In this document: positions 33,494 to 44,223 of the stretch, piece by piece
How positions within the stretch are numbered: position 1 is the first letter of the stretch
How the letters are laid out: each line of letters begins with the position of its first letter
NCBI GenBank assembly: GCA_902805475.1
Contig: CADCSX010000002.1
Location: 4,148,945 to 4,212,944 of the forward strand
Length of the DNA stretch: 64,000 bases
Source: Entonaema liquescens
Lineage: Eukaryota > Ascomycota > Sordariomycetes > Xylariales > Xylariaceae
Direction: 5' to 3'
Notes under the pieces: model-generated
What the model was told of the DNA's origin: nothing
Seen by the model: the letters and a program-made list of their open reading frames with translations, nothing else
Database searches by the model: none
Made by a program: the position numbers and the translations under genes

Positions 33494-35101
33494 ATGCAGG
33501 GCCCGAGATCCCTACTGCCGGGCGTCGGCGCCGTCGACAATGTGTGCTGGAGGTGCTGCCGGCGCCGCCTGCCAGCCGCAGGGCAAAGATTTCTGGCCCC
33601 TCTCTCGACCACCGCACGCCCGAAAGCTGCGGCCGGCACGGGCAGCGCGCCCGCCCAATCGCCCCGTGTCAAGGGCGCCTACTTTCTGTCAAACACGCTG
33701 CTGGAGAGGTTTGGCAGCATCCAGTTCCGGACAAGGGCGCGGAACATGGGCGCAGCTGCGGTGACGTCGCTTCCAGCAACAACCTTAACCAAGCTCGGCT
33801 CAACCTCCTCATCACAAGCTACCTCGGACGCGTCCTCCCCCGCGACCGCCGCCGCTACCGCTACTGCCGAACCATTACCACATCGCCGGAGACAGGCCGC
33901 CAAGCAGAACGTTTCTGCTCTTTCCGCCGCCTTAACCTCCGGCAAGCCAATACCCTCTTCACTTGACGGTGCCCAACTACCTCCCGATGCGTCCTCGATC
34001 CTCGCCGAGGCCGCGGCCAAGCAGCCGGCCGACTCGATGCGGCGCAAGCTCTCGGCGCTGCTCTCGCTATCTAAACCGCGTCTAACCTTCGTTGTCGTCC
34101 TCTCGGCCATGGCCCCCTACGCTATATACCCGGTCCCGGCCTTCCTTTCACCAAGCGCCGCCGAGACGACCTTGCCTTCCCTCTCGCCGCTCACGCTGCT
34201 CTTCCTAACCACTGGCACGACGCTCTGTTCCGCCGCCGCAAACGCCCTCAACATGCTTTACGAGCCGCGCACCGACGCCCTCATGAGCCGCACGCGCGCG
34301 CGCCCCTTGGTCCGCGGCCTCGTGTCGACGCGCGCCGCGCTCCTCTTCGCCGCCGGCTGCGCCCTCGCCGGCGTCGCCGCCCTGCACCTAGGCGTCAACC
34401 CGACGGTGGCGTTCCTGGGCGCGGCAAACATCGTCCTCTACGCGGGCGTCTACACGCCCATGAAGCGCCTCTCCGCCGCGAACACGTGGGTCGGCGCCGT
34501 CGTCGGCGGCATCCCGCCGCTCATGGGCTGGGCCGCCGCGGCGGGCGAGTCGGCCGTCGGCGACGGTTCGTGGCGCGAGCTCCTGCTGGCGCCCGACGGC
34601 TCGAGCGTGGGCGGCTGGCTCTTCGCCGCCCTCCTCTTCGCCTGGCAGTTCCCCCACTTTATGGCGCTGTCGTGGGGCGTGCGCGACGAGTACCGCGCCG
34701 CGGGCTTGCGCATGCTCGCCTGGACTAACCCGGCCCGTAACGCCCGCGTTGCCCTGCGCTACGGCCTGCTCGGCTTCCTCCCCGTCTGCGTCGGCCTGTG
34801 CGCCGCTGGCGTCACCGAGTGGTCCTTTGCCGTCACTTCGCTGCCCGTAAACGCCTGGATGGCCCGCGAGTCGGTCCGTTTCTGGCGCCAGGGCGGCGCC
34901 GGCGGCAGCGCCAAGGGCCTTTTCTGGGTCAGCATCTGGTACGTGCCCGTCGTCTTGGCCCTGGCCCTGTTGCAGAAGAAGGGCATGTGGGGCCGCGTCT
35001 GGCGGAGCGTCACAGGCGAGCCCGACGACCAGGAGGAGGAGGACGACGACGCCTGGGAGTACGTCGACGACAACACCGAGGGCGCGGAAAAGCAAGCCTA
35101 G
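33494..35101 (+). CDS. COX10: Protoheme IX farnesyltransferase Cox10
   Basis: Mitochondrial inner-membrane enzyme that farnesylates protoheme to heme O, the first step toward the heme A of cytochrome c oxidase. The gene is one 535-residue exon with no breaks. The basic, Arg-rich N-terminus (CCRRRLPAAGQRFLAP) suits a mitochondrial presequence and is followed by a long Ala/Ser-rich linker. The UbiA prenyltransferase domain starts near 190 (LLSLSKPRLTFVVVLSAMAP). The Asp-rich substrate motif is NALNMLYEPRTDALMSRTRA, the second conserved loop is YTPMKRLSAANTWVGAVVGG, and FAWQFPHFMALSWGVRDEYR follows. The C-terminus is acidic. The coding region is strikingly GC-rich compared with the AT-rich sequence beginning 1.8 kb downstream. 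Confidence 0.95.
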   Translation: MQGPRSLLPGVGAVDNVCWRCCRRRLPAAGQRFLAPLSTTARPKAAAGTGSAPAQSPRVKGAYFLSNTLLERFGSIQFRTRARNMGAAAVTSLPATTLTKLGSTSSSQATSDASSPATAAATATAEPLPHRRRQAAKQNVSALSAALTSGKPIPSSLDGAQLPPDASSILAEAAAKQPADSMRRKLSALLSLSKPRLTFVVVLSAMAPYAIYPVPAFLSPSAAETTLPSLSPLTLLFLTTGTTLCSAAANALNMLYEPRTDALMSRTRARPLVRGLVSTRAALLFAAGCALAGVAALHLGVNPTVAFLGAANIVLYAGVYTPMKRLSAANTWVGAVVGGIPPLMGWAAAAGESAVGDGSWRELLLAPDGSSVGGWLFAALLFAWQFPHFMALSWGVRDEYRAAGLRMLAWTNPARNARVALRYGLLGFLPVCVGLCAAGVTEWSFAVTSLPVNAWMARESVRFWRQGGAGGSAKGLFWVSIWYVPVVLALALLQKKGMWGRVWRSVTGEPDDQEEEDDDAWEYVDDNTEGAEKQA

Positions 35102-36726
35102 AGCGCGGGGCTCGCATACATGATGCCTATGCCGCTCCCCCGCGCTCGCACCAGCCGGCGAATATCGCACTTTTCACAGACTCGAAATTAGTCACCCACG
35201 GCGCGTCATCTTGAGTCTGCTCCCAATAGAGTATTGCGCCTCGATCATGCGCGAGAACGGCCGCATGGGGGACGCGCCCGTATCGAAACCTCCGAGGGGG
35301 GGCTCGAGGCTGCCTCACAGCCGTCCTAGTAGCGCGGGCGCTTGCAAGGGGGGAAAGGAGAAAGGGACGAGGCTGGCGCGTGGATAGCGCCTCCTCGTGG
35401 GGTCCGGCGCCTACGACGACACCCATGCCTGCAAATATGCAGGGCAGCAGCGTCACATCCAGACCCCGGGCTGGGCTCCATGCTCGTTGGGTCTATTGCG
35501 ACGTGGGAGGCTTAACTTTGTATGATCCTTTTTCCTTTGTTGGATGCGTTTGTAGAGGACACATCGAGGCTGGCTTGTGTAGCCAGAGAGGCGGGAGCCC
35601 GCCTTTGTTTTGTTGCCGTGTAAGTATAGGCAGAGGATGTGCACGCTATCGAGCGCTAGACAGTCAAAAGGGCCGTCGGCCGGACGGCGCGACCACTCAT
35701 GAATCATCTCTCAGCGTTATCAGTGCCGTGTCCCAAAATAACTTGTCGTGCCATGTAGTCAGTCAGGCACGTGCAGCCGTGACGATTTCGATGCTTTATT
35801 TAGATGTGCTCGACCCTACTTTGAAGGATCAGGGTCCGGCTGCTATCCACATGCTCTCGATAGCCCGCTACGGTACACAGCACCGCATCGTGACAGCCAC
35901 GATATTCTTCTGTCTGTATGGATGATTCGAGCATAGTCATGGCCCAGGTACGAGGAGAAAGAGAACATCCTACGCCAGTCCTTCTCGGCTGCTAGTCGTC
36001 CCGCCGTGAAAGTACCAATGTTTCAAATGCACAAATGGCTCTTTTGATGGTACAGAGAAACTGTGTTCGCCCTGCAGATGACCAAGAAACGGCGTAATTG
36101 GCACCGGGAAAAATAGAAGTGCAATACGCCCCCTCTGAAAAACGCCATGTTCGCCTTTCCTCGGGTGTTTTTGCTCGTTTATTCCCCGATATCCACCCAG
36201 AAAAACAAAAGCTTGAGAAGCAGAAAAAACCGGCACACGAATCCCAATTAGTAACACCAAAGCAACATTGGAAAAACAAATAGGAAAGGACAGGCGAACG
36301 AGGGTGTGTGCTGAAAATAGTAGCAGTCAAGATTGATTAGAGAACGGCTTGGCCCCCTGAAAGGACCGCAATATGGTAAATAGGAGATAATCATTAGGGT
36401 CATGAATGAGAAAAGGCCAAAGGTCTCTGTGGGAGGAACAGAAAGTAAGGCGAAGAGACGGTGCGCCGTATGATGCAAGCAGCTGGAACGCAAGCCGCGC
36501 TGTGGAAGAGGAAGAAATCCCACGAGATGTAACAGACGAGGAGAATAGCGAGAGAACGAATCTGCCAGTATGCAAAGAGGCAGGTAGAAAGTGCGCCGAC
36601 AACGATGGTGGCAAAAAAACTGGAGATGCGACAGGATGCTGAGGCGCAGGAGCAATTAAAGCGCTGGTTGCAAGATCAGATCTGCTTGGGACAAAAAAAG
36701 GGGCGGGTCGGCCACTTGGAGGTGGT
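35102..36726. other. Region between COX10 and a truncated gene end
   Basis: This holds the 3' flank of COX10 and, on the minus strand, probably the long pyrimidine-rich 3' UTR of the truncated gene ending at 36727. No independent gene is supported. Confidence 0.45.
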
Positions 36727-36873
36727 CTATTGCTGACCCGCTGCCGGACCCCGGTTGATCAGGGTGTTGATGCCCATGTCCACACTGGGTAGCCGGCCGG
36801 CGTGGTCCAGGTAGGGGCTGGGGCTGTGGCTGCCCCCGCCCGGCGCGTTGCCGTAGGCGGCGGTCCCGGTGCC
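36727..36873 (-). pseudogene. Truncated GC-rich 3' end of an unidentified gene
   Basis: Read on the minus strand, about 48 codons ending at TAG (36727-36729) look like the C-terminus of a regulatory protein: GTAAYGNAPGGGSHSPSP, then YLDHAGRLPSVDMGINTL. The stretch is very GC-rich, with strong coding-type third-position bias. Upstream of 36873 on the minus strand the composition changes abruptly to AT-rich sequence with no coding character. I therefore read it as a fragment left by a breakage or rearrangement. I do not recognise the parent gene with certainty; a Gly/Ser/Pro-rich transcription factor is my guess. Confidence 0.55.
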
Positions 36874-37089
36874 TCGTAAAGATTTCTTGTGGCATATAAA
36901 ATTCGATCAATTAAATAGCTTAAATTTCAATAAAAGTGGGGGTTAGATTGCTTTATTTTATCTGACTTCTCGTCAAATAAAAATAGAAAAGGTTAGACTT
37001 ACCCAGATTTTCGAAAATTAAGATCTTAGCAAGGTCAGGTTAGGCTAGTGCAAGTCAGGTCAGATAAGGGACTAGCCCATCGAACCCGC

Positions 37090-38045
37090 TGAATATGAGT
37101 GCACTTCCCCAAAAACCATCTACGGCGTTCCCCTTATTACGTACTTCCCAAATCATAGCTAACTACGTGATAGAAAGTAGAAAGTCAGAATCACAGATAG
37201 TTGGATCAAAGATGGACCTAGGTTAACCTCGATCAACCTTGCTAATTGCTAAACCTTCACAGCAGTATGGGTCGTTAAGTTGATAGAAGGGGAACTACCT
37301 ACCGCGTACTACAGGTTTATGCAAACGTCCAAAGAACATGCTGATTAAGTACTATTACCGCTTGAAGTCCTTTCCTCTGACTGTTGCATCTTCCCAACTC
37401 CAAATTTTAACATTGAAATGGTCTTGCAGTTAGACGCGCTGATTGACAGGATAGAAAGATTACAGGCTTTGGTAATTGGTAAATGTCTATCGGTACATAT
37501 GATCACCAGTTTCTTCCCATCCCTCCTGCTAGGGTCCTTCACTTGAGAACCCCTTAGAACAAAGAATCTGTTTAATATGTATAGCCTTGACCTCAGAGCT
37601 ATCCTAGATAGAGTTCCTTGCGGAACAGCGAAGTTGTTTCCTCACCTTTTGATTTGCCTCGTGACATCTCTTCTATCCCTTATGCCATATGCAATGTCGA
37701 TACGGTCGCATACTCCGTAGCTCTGGGCAAGTTCAAAGTTTGTGGGTGTTGTAGAAACTTGACTCTTCCAAGGCTAACAGCATGTTGAACTCCCGTTTGA
37801 ATCTGGATGCCTTTAACTAGTGATTTAATGTAGAATTTTGCTTCCCTTTTGTCTGCGAGGTCCCAAAGTTGACATTTATACTATCTGCATTCTTAATATT
37901 CTTTCAAAGGTGTTGACGTGTAGGTAATACGCGGTGTTGAGGGAGTCGCGCAATTCAATTCGGTCATCATCTGTTCGAGCTTTTGATTCCTTTTAAGGCT
38001 TGGTTATGATCTTGGTTCGGATTTATAACTGCTATACCGGTCTAA
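37090..38045 (+). repeat. Left arm of a dispersed inverted repeat
   Basis: Three blocks, 37090-37255, about 37645-37715 and 37960-38045, match the reverse complement of 46810-46980, about 46730-46800 and 46632-46715 respectively. Order is conserved; the left arm has roughly 600 bp more between blocks. The first block is nearly identical and the second differs mostly by transitions. Confidence 0.85.
37572..37671 (+). repeat. Direct repeat copy 1 (second copy at 38636-38741)
   Basis: Both copies read TATGTATAGC, CTGAC or TTGACC, then TCAGAGCTA, GGAACA, AAGTTG, TTCCTC and TGATTTGCCTCGTGA in the same order, with scattered substitutions. Confidence 0.75.
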
Positions 38046-38635
38046 TGGGTTCGCACGTTTCCGTCATGTATGTTTATTACTGTGATCCCCTAAACATGGT
38101 AAGCATCAAGTTTCCTAACCCTGAGGCTGACTTGACTAGTATTCCTTGGCACTGGCGGGTTATTTAAAGCACAGTAACCTTGAACATTGAGGATATTTAC
38201 GCTTTTTGAGTATCGGGCAAGCATTTAAAGCTGCAGTCTCGAAGCAAGTAATCTTATCGAGCTGTCCCGAACAATCTGTGGCCCGCGGGACATTTCAAGT
38301 ATGCTACAATGTAGGTAGAAAATCAAAAACCTCAAAGTCGGGCCGTTAGGCTGCCCTATCGAGATTCAAACTTAATTGCATCGTTTCTCGGACTTCTGAC
38401 AGTTCACTGTGGCATGGAGGAACATTAGCGAGTTTTACGGAGTCCTGCTCATTTAAGACAGTAAGTAGTATCCTTAACCATTAACCATGGTAAGTAACCC
38501 ACGAATTGTGACTCTATTTAACGTGGTCAAAGGAGAGTTTGCGACGGAGCACAGAAATAGAGTCTTACCCGAACCTTTAATAAGAGCGCACAACTCCCTT
38601 GGGTGCGATCGTAGAGCCCTTTGGGACAAGGAAGT

Positions 38636-38741
38636 TGTTTTGTATGTATAGCTCTGACTTCAGAGCTACCTTACCTTAGTTGGAGTTACTTGAGGAACAA
38701 CAAAGTTGCTTCCTCGCTTTCTGATTTGCCTCGTGATACTA
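38636..38741 (+). repeat. Direct repeat copy 2
   Basis: Diverged partner of the copy at 37572-37671, about 1.06 kb apart in the same orientation. It ends just before the stop codon of the helicase-like gene, so it overlaps that gene's 3' flank. Confidence 0.75.
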
Positions 38742-38752
38742 TTAGCCCTCCC

Positions 38753-40853
38753 CTAGTTTGGTATGGGATAGCTCGTCACGACAAGTGATAGTAGATCTTT
38801 CGCTTGCAACCGATCAACTATCCTTTGCAGAACCTTACCCGGCAGTATTATTAGGTAGAGGGGTGCGAGTTTCCCTTTGTAGGTCGAGGATTCCTGGTAG
38901 ATGGCAAAGAATCCGCCTTCCTCGGATCGACCCCCCTTCGCCCACGACGCGGGCGACACAAGCGATGGTACCAGTCCTAAATGGACAGGTTGCAACGAGG
39001 CCGTGTCATTTGGCTTCCCCACCGAATCGTATGGGAAGAAGACAGCTTGGAACAAGTATGTCCACGCCAGTGCCTCGAAGACGTCCTGCGCTTCACGTCG
39101 AGTAAGCATCGTTTCCGCGATCGAATCTTTGCAAGGGTCCAAGCCGAAGTGGGTCTCTAAGCTGGTTACGTATTCTGCGATCTGTACGCAGCTTCCCACC
39201 TTGACTCGCATGAATCCTTCCGCTTTCTCGATGAAGGCTCTATCGTCGAGTAGCGCGTGGGCGGCGCTATTCTTGACCGCTAACCCGGACCATATACCGA
39301 GCTCGCACCACAGCTGGCCGTAGTCAGAGTACTCCTCCCCGATGCCGACGCAATCGTCCTTTATGCATTCCAGAGCTTCCTTGTCCTCCTCCCGAAGACT
39401 CCTCGTAGCCTCGTCCGTCAGTTCGTACATGCTCCTGTAGATGGTCAGTGCAATCATGCGAATCAGAACTCGTTTCGAAGCGAGGGAAAGCGTGGTGCTG
39501 GTCTCGATCTGAGCGAGAAGGTGGGCGACATGTATACTACCGTAACAGTTAAGGTCTCTGTGGTTAATGTAGTACAGCATCCTGCTACCCAAGGGGTGAT
39601 TTGAATTGTAGGCGTATCGTCGGCTAGACAACCCATCCCGACAAGTCGACGGCGTACCTCATCGATAAGGGACCAGCTCCCGTTAAGCGCCGGTACTGGT
39701 ACCTCCGGATATGACAGGTTGTTAAACACCTTGCTCGCCTCGAGTACGAGGCGTGTGGTATCGCCCGGATGAGAGCGTTCTCTTTTGACTTGTTGGCCTG
39801 AAACCACTCGGCACTCCATAAGGTGTATAGCGTCGGACGATGTCCGCTTCTCCTAGCGCTCTTGCTAGCCCAGGCCCGTTGGCAGAAGATGTCGCCTTCG
39901 GATATCGGGACGGCGGTCACGGGAAACTGGCTGGTTGAAGGATCAAAGACCCTCGCCTTCTTGTACGGCAAAGAGACCACGCACCTCAAGTTCGGCACCG
40001 GTATGCAGCTGCTCAAGTTGTGCTTGAGGAATAGGACCGTGGGCTTGTTGACGCGAATTATTTCTTTGGCGTATTCCGCACCGCTGTCCCTCCCTAGACT
40101 CACGCAGCGGACATTTTGGCCCGTGTCTCGATTGATGGGTGCAATAAACCTCGCGAACACCTCTCCCATAGGGGCGCAGACTACCACCCAAGGCGCGATT
40201 CCAACGTCCGGAGATTCGAAAAGGGCTGAGCGGATAACCCGACTAACTTCCTCGTCTTCCTCGATCTCTTCTTCTTCAAAGCCCGCGGCTTCCTCCCAGG
40301 TAAGTGGTAGAGGGTAGATACCGTAGATGCCCAACATGTCGATGATGTCTTGTCTGTTGTTGCAAGCAAGCAAGACGATGGTAACTCTAACGTCGTCCCG
40401 CGGTCTTAAGCTGCAAATCCATTGCAGGAAAATGCCTATACTCATTTCTCCATCTACCGTTGGAATGTGCTCGACGTCTACGAATAGGACCATGTCTTCA
40501 GGGCGGAGCAAGGTGGGCGGGTCGGCCGCATCCTCCAAGAGCGCGTTGAACCGGGCGAAGGAGACAAGACCTAGCCGGTGCAGATTTTGGGCATCGGGTA
40601 TCCCGTCGAAAACTTCGGCAACTTGGCTATCGACGATATCGAGGCCTACTATCTCGGCCTCCTGCTGGCTGTATAAGAGGTATAGGCCCTGGGCGTCGGC
40701 TCGGGTGGCCTTGACGTGCTTCCAAAGATCGGGAACAAGCACAGTACTTTTCCCCACCGAGTCGGCCATGACGTAGGCAATATTCATCGGGTGGGATGTA
40801 GAGGACGATAGCTCCCGAAGAGCAGGCAGAATGTGGCTTAGGTAGTTGGACAT
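38753..40853 (-). CDS. DExH/DEAH-helicase-like protein with degenerate motifs
   Basis: I read three overlapping frames as one 700-residue protein once two missing bases are allowed (C run 39764-39766 and G run 39593-39596 on plus). Motifs in order: Walker A in MADSVGKSTVLVP (residues about 29-41), a DExH box written DVEH in MVLFVDVEHIP (about 125), and the DEAH-type strand RARVFDP-like KKARVFDPSTSQ. The site of motif VI (normally QRxGRxGR) reads CQRAWASKSARR, so the conserved glycines and one arginine are lost. A winged-helix/HA2-like region follows (TPLGSRMLYYINHRDLNCYG). The resemblance to DEAH RNA helicases is by motif order; ATPase or unwinding activity is doubtful. It is divergent from the 41.4 kb gene. 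Confidence 0.65.
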
Positions 40854-41398
40854 ATTGGAGGCGTGGTTGGGCTGTGGGTTGTGAAGAATCGAAAATTGGG
40901 ATGGTTGGTTTACAGGGTGAAAGGGTTGTGATGGTAGGAGATGAAGGATTGGCGGAGTGTAATGCGGTTATTATTTAGATAGGTAGATGTGCAGCAAACC
41001 TTTCCTTCAGACCTAAGTGCCTAACTAACTGGGTTACTCGATAATCGAGGGGGGAACTTGACTTGTGCATACTAGCTGAGATGCCTAATATCGTACCTGA
41101 TAGCATTCTTTGGGCTACTCATCCTAAAATATTCGTTCTATCCAAGTAACGGAGTGCTCTGAAAAACCCGTTACAATTTTGTGCTCCATACGTAAGTCTT
41201 CAATATCCCCTTTGGGGCATCAATTTTCGTTGGAATACCTAGTTACCTAAGTTTGTGATCCGTCCCCTTTTAGAGAATTAGGCACCCAAGTAACCAGGCA
41301 ACTATTCTAGACCTCCCACTTCGCGCATGTTACCTCTTCATCGCTCATCACTACCAAACTCACTTAAATCTCCGTCTAATATCTGATATCTGATAACG
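40854..41398. promoter_or_regulatory. Divergent promoter region of the helicase-like and 41.4 kb genes
   Basis: This 545 bp separates two divergent starts and should drive both genes. No specific element can be identified. Confidence 0.4.
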
Positions 41399-43333
41399 AT
41401 GGATTTATACCCCATAAAGAGTTTGCAAACAGCCCATCCGGACATGCATAAGCTGTCCAAGACGTGGCCGTCCTTCGACGCGGCGTCGGAGGAGATGCTG
41501 GGTTTCGAGGTTCTCGTCGTGGTCGTACGCCAACTCTACGCGTATCTACCCCTGTCATATTGGAAAGAGGCTGAAGACGAGCCCCTAGCGCTATTTCGAG
41601 TCGCGCGAATGACGGACCAGGATCACAGCTGGCCGTTCGGAAGCGTGCTCAAAGACGAAGCATTAAGCGAGCTCTGCCCCGGCTGGCAGCCGGCCGAGGG
41701 AGCTCAGGCGGCGAGCTTTCATCGCTTAATAGAAAGCGAGATGCTGATGAACCACTTCTGGTCCCGCCCAGAGTACTTACTCTTCGATAGGAGGGTCATC
41801 TCCCAGTCCAAGGACAGCACCCAGTGGGAAGAGATCGCCGTTCGCGACGCCGAGACCGTAGCCAGAGGCAGCCTGACCCAGTACGACGGCACGACCACGA
41901 TCGGCGAGAAGGTCAACAGCCGATTTTCCATATTCGGAAATCCCGCGACCGGCCAGAAATACCTCCAAATGTCTACGTTCCCGGTCGCGATTCGCGTCCT
42001 CTACACACCCGCCCCCAACGCCACCGCGCGCTACGGAGACCTTCACACCCTGACCCTGAAGAGCCCCCGCCTCGAACCGGCCGACGAAGAGCAGGACGCA
42101 CCTACGCTACGGGGGATCCAAGACAAGTACCGCCTGATAGCCTCCGTAAGGCTACGCTCCGAGCACGCGGAACCCGACTACGTGCGCACGTACAACCTCG
42201 AGGGGACCTTCATCCGGCCCCCTGCGAACAAGAACTTCGTAAACGCGGACTGGAAGCTGGGAGAGCACGGCCACTCGTACATGCTCTTCTATACGTTTGT
42301 CCCGAGAGGGCTGGAGAGGCTCGAGGACCAGCCCGAGGTAGTCGTAATCTCGGAGCGCATTAAAGAGATCATAAACGCGATGGCCAGAGCAGCAGCAGCA
42401 GGAGCAGCAGAGGATGATATGGATATAGATAGCTCCGACGATAGCGAGGAAGAGCCGCTACCCGAGATAATGCAGCCGCTGATACCAATGACGCTTCGTA
42501 ACTCCACCATAGCTGCGCGGAACGCTCCAGTATTCAACCCTCCGCAACAAACCCCAACCCCTTCCCCTTCCAGAACTTGATGCCAACGACGGGACCTCAG
42601 ACTCAGACCGCCGCGACGCAACAGCGTCCCGAAGTACAGACGCCAGGAGCGTACCCAGAACTCCGGAACATAGGGGAACCGCTAACCCCTCAAGTATCAA
42701 GCCCGGCGCTCTTGAACAGATTCCAAGCAACTACTCTAGGGTCCACAGCTAGGTTATCCGAGCCTGACGACCCAGGTCCCTACTCCGGGCTTTACTCCTG
42801 GGCTCCAAGCCCCTGGTCAAAGCTTGGTGACCGAACAGCAAGTCGCTGGTCCGGGTCCCACTGCTGCACTCCAAGTGTCTACCGCAGGCTTCACGACTAG
42901 ATATCAGGTGCCTAACCCAGGAATCGATGCTTCGTTCCTGAATCCGAGGCCGAGCTTCTTGTTCGGGCCCCAAGTCGCTAATTCGGGAATCGCCACCGGA
43001 TATCATAACCCAAATCCGAACTCCGCGGCTGGGTTCCAAATCCCTAGTACGGGCTTTCCAGTCGGAACCCAACTTCCCGTTCCTAACCCAGGACTCCCAA
43101 CCGTAGGCCACGTCCCAAATTCGGACCCTACGACTGGAAATCAACCCGCTACTCCGAGCCTACAACACGGAATCACCATCCCTGAGATCCCTGTGGAACA
43201 AGCATATTCGATTTTGCCAAGCCAACCGCCTAACCCCCTCCCGGAAAACAACCCCCCTTACCGCAGGCGGAGAGGGTCTCCTTCCCTGTATAACGATCCT
43301 CGTAGATGGCACAAGAGGGGTCGAAGAAACTAA
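41399..43333 (+). CDS. Subtelomeric protein of unknown function with Pro/Gln/Gly-rich tail
   Basis: I do not recognise this family. The first 393 codons form a clean frame with a globular part (residues 1-330: MDLYPIKSLQTAHPDM, WSRPEYLLFDRR, ARYGDLHTLTLKSPRLEP, DYVRTYNLEGTFIRPPANK). An Ala-rich and acidic segment follows (EDDMDIDSSDDSEEEPLPE). The frame then stops, but low-complexity coding sequence continues: MPTTGPQTQTAATQQ in another frame, then back in the first frame TPGFTPGLQAPGQ and PGLPTVGHVPNSDPTTGNQ, ending in basic YRRRRG and WHKRGRRN. One missing C near 42564-42570 and one extra G near 42739-42741 would make a single 644-residue protein. The two compensate, so total length stays divisible by three. 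Confidence 0.65.
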
Positions 43334-44223
43334 GAAATATCCGCGGCCTCGTAGACCGTAGTGAATCAACAATCATCTTAAATTTCTCGGCGGACATAAG
43401 CCAACCTTTCCGGATTCTTAAATGAAAGCATGAAGTCTTATTTTACGTACGTCGATGACTGCTCCGACCTTTCGAATATCGCTATGTAATCTGCAATCTT
43501 CGAACCCTTCGATTCACGTAGGTTGTAACCGAACACCCCTATTAAAACCTTTAACCACTAGAGTAACCATAGAGTAGTGCCGCACATGCTAATATCGTTA
43601 TGTATGGTCGCGACAAGCTTGACTCAGCGGACGCATATGATTAATCCTGAGCACCTCTGGCGTAAAACAGCCTTTGAGGACCCCGTATAAAGCTCGGGAA
43701 CGCGATGTTGAGTTGACTTAATCCGGTTGGATATCAAATATTGGATCTCCTCGACTCGCTACCGTAAACTTCCCAGAACCCAACCCACTCAAGATGCTGG
43801 AAAGCTTATTAAAAGCACTTGAAGTGACAAACATCCCAATGGTCACGACTAACTTAGCTTAAACGTGTAACTGTGATTGATGTCGCTATATTTAGGTACC
43901 TAGGGACTTAGTACTTAGACACCTCTTAATGCTGAGCTAGGTACTTACCTAGGTAGGTAAAAGGAATAATATTACAAGTACCTACATGTATCTACCTATT
44001 AACACTCGGTATCTCAGTTAAATTACGTAACCCACCACACTACCTAAATTTAACGGACAGCTTCCGTCATTGTTCGATTTTTTTAGTACGGTGCGCGCTA
44101 CAATGACATTAAATTACGTAATAGACCCAACCTAAGAACTGGGACCCACAGAATCATTCTGTAAACTTTCATCTCACATCACCATCACGTTCAACCAAGC
44201 GACGCAAGGTAAGATACTTCAAG
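43334..44223. other. AT-rich intergenic region
   Basis: There is no gene in 890 bp. Short palindromic TAGGTACCTAG words cluster at about 43897-43995. Confidence 0.5.

Larger units (their letters stand above)
36874..38752. other. AT-rich subtelomeric interval with repeat copies
   Basis: No gene is seen in 1.9 kb. It contains the left arm of a dispersed inverted repeat (37090-38045) and one copy of a local direct repeat (37572-37671; the other is 38636-38741). This marks the start of the subtelomeric domain. Confidence 0.6.

Noticed and set aside
34388..35170. 260-codon minus-strand open frame
   Set aside because: It is a shadow of the GC-rich COX10 coding region; composition is typical of antisense frames in high-GC genes and has no protein features.
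36248..36655. 135-codon minus-strand frame rich in Leu/Ser/Phe
   Set aside because: The product reflects a pyrimidine-rich strand, best explained as the 3' UTR of the truncated gene ending at 36727; no start context or family match.
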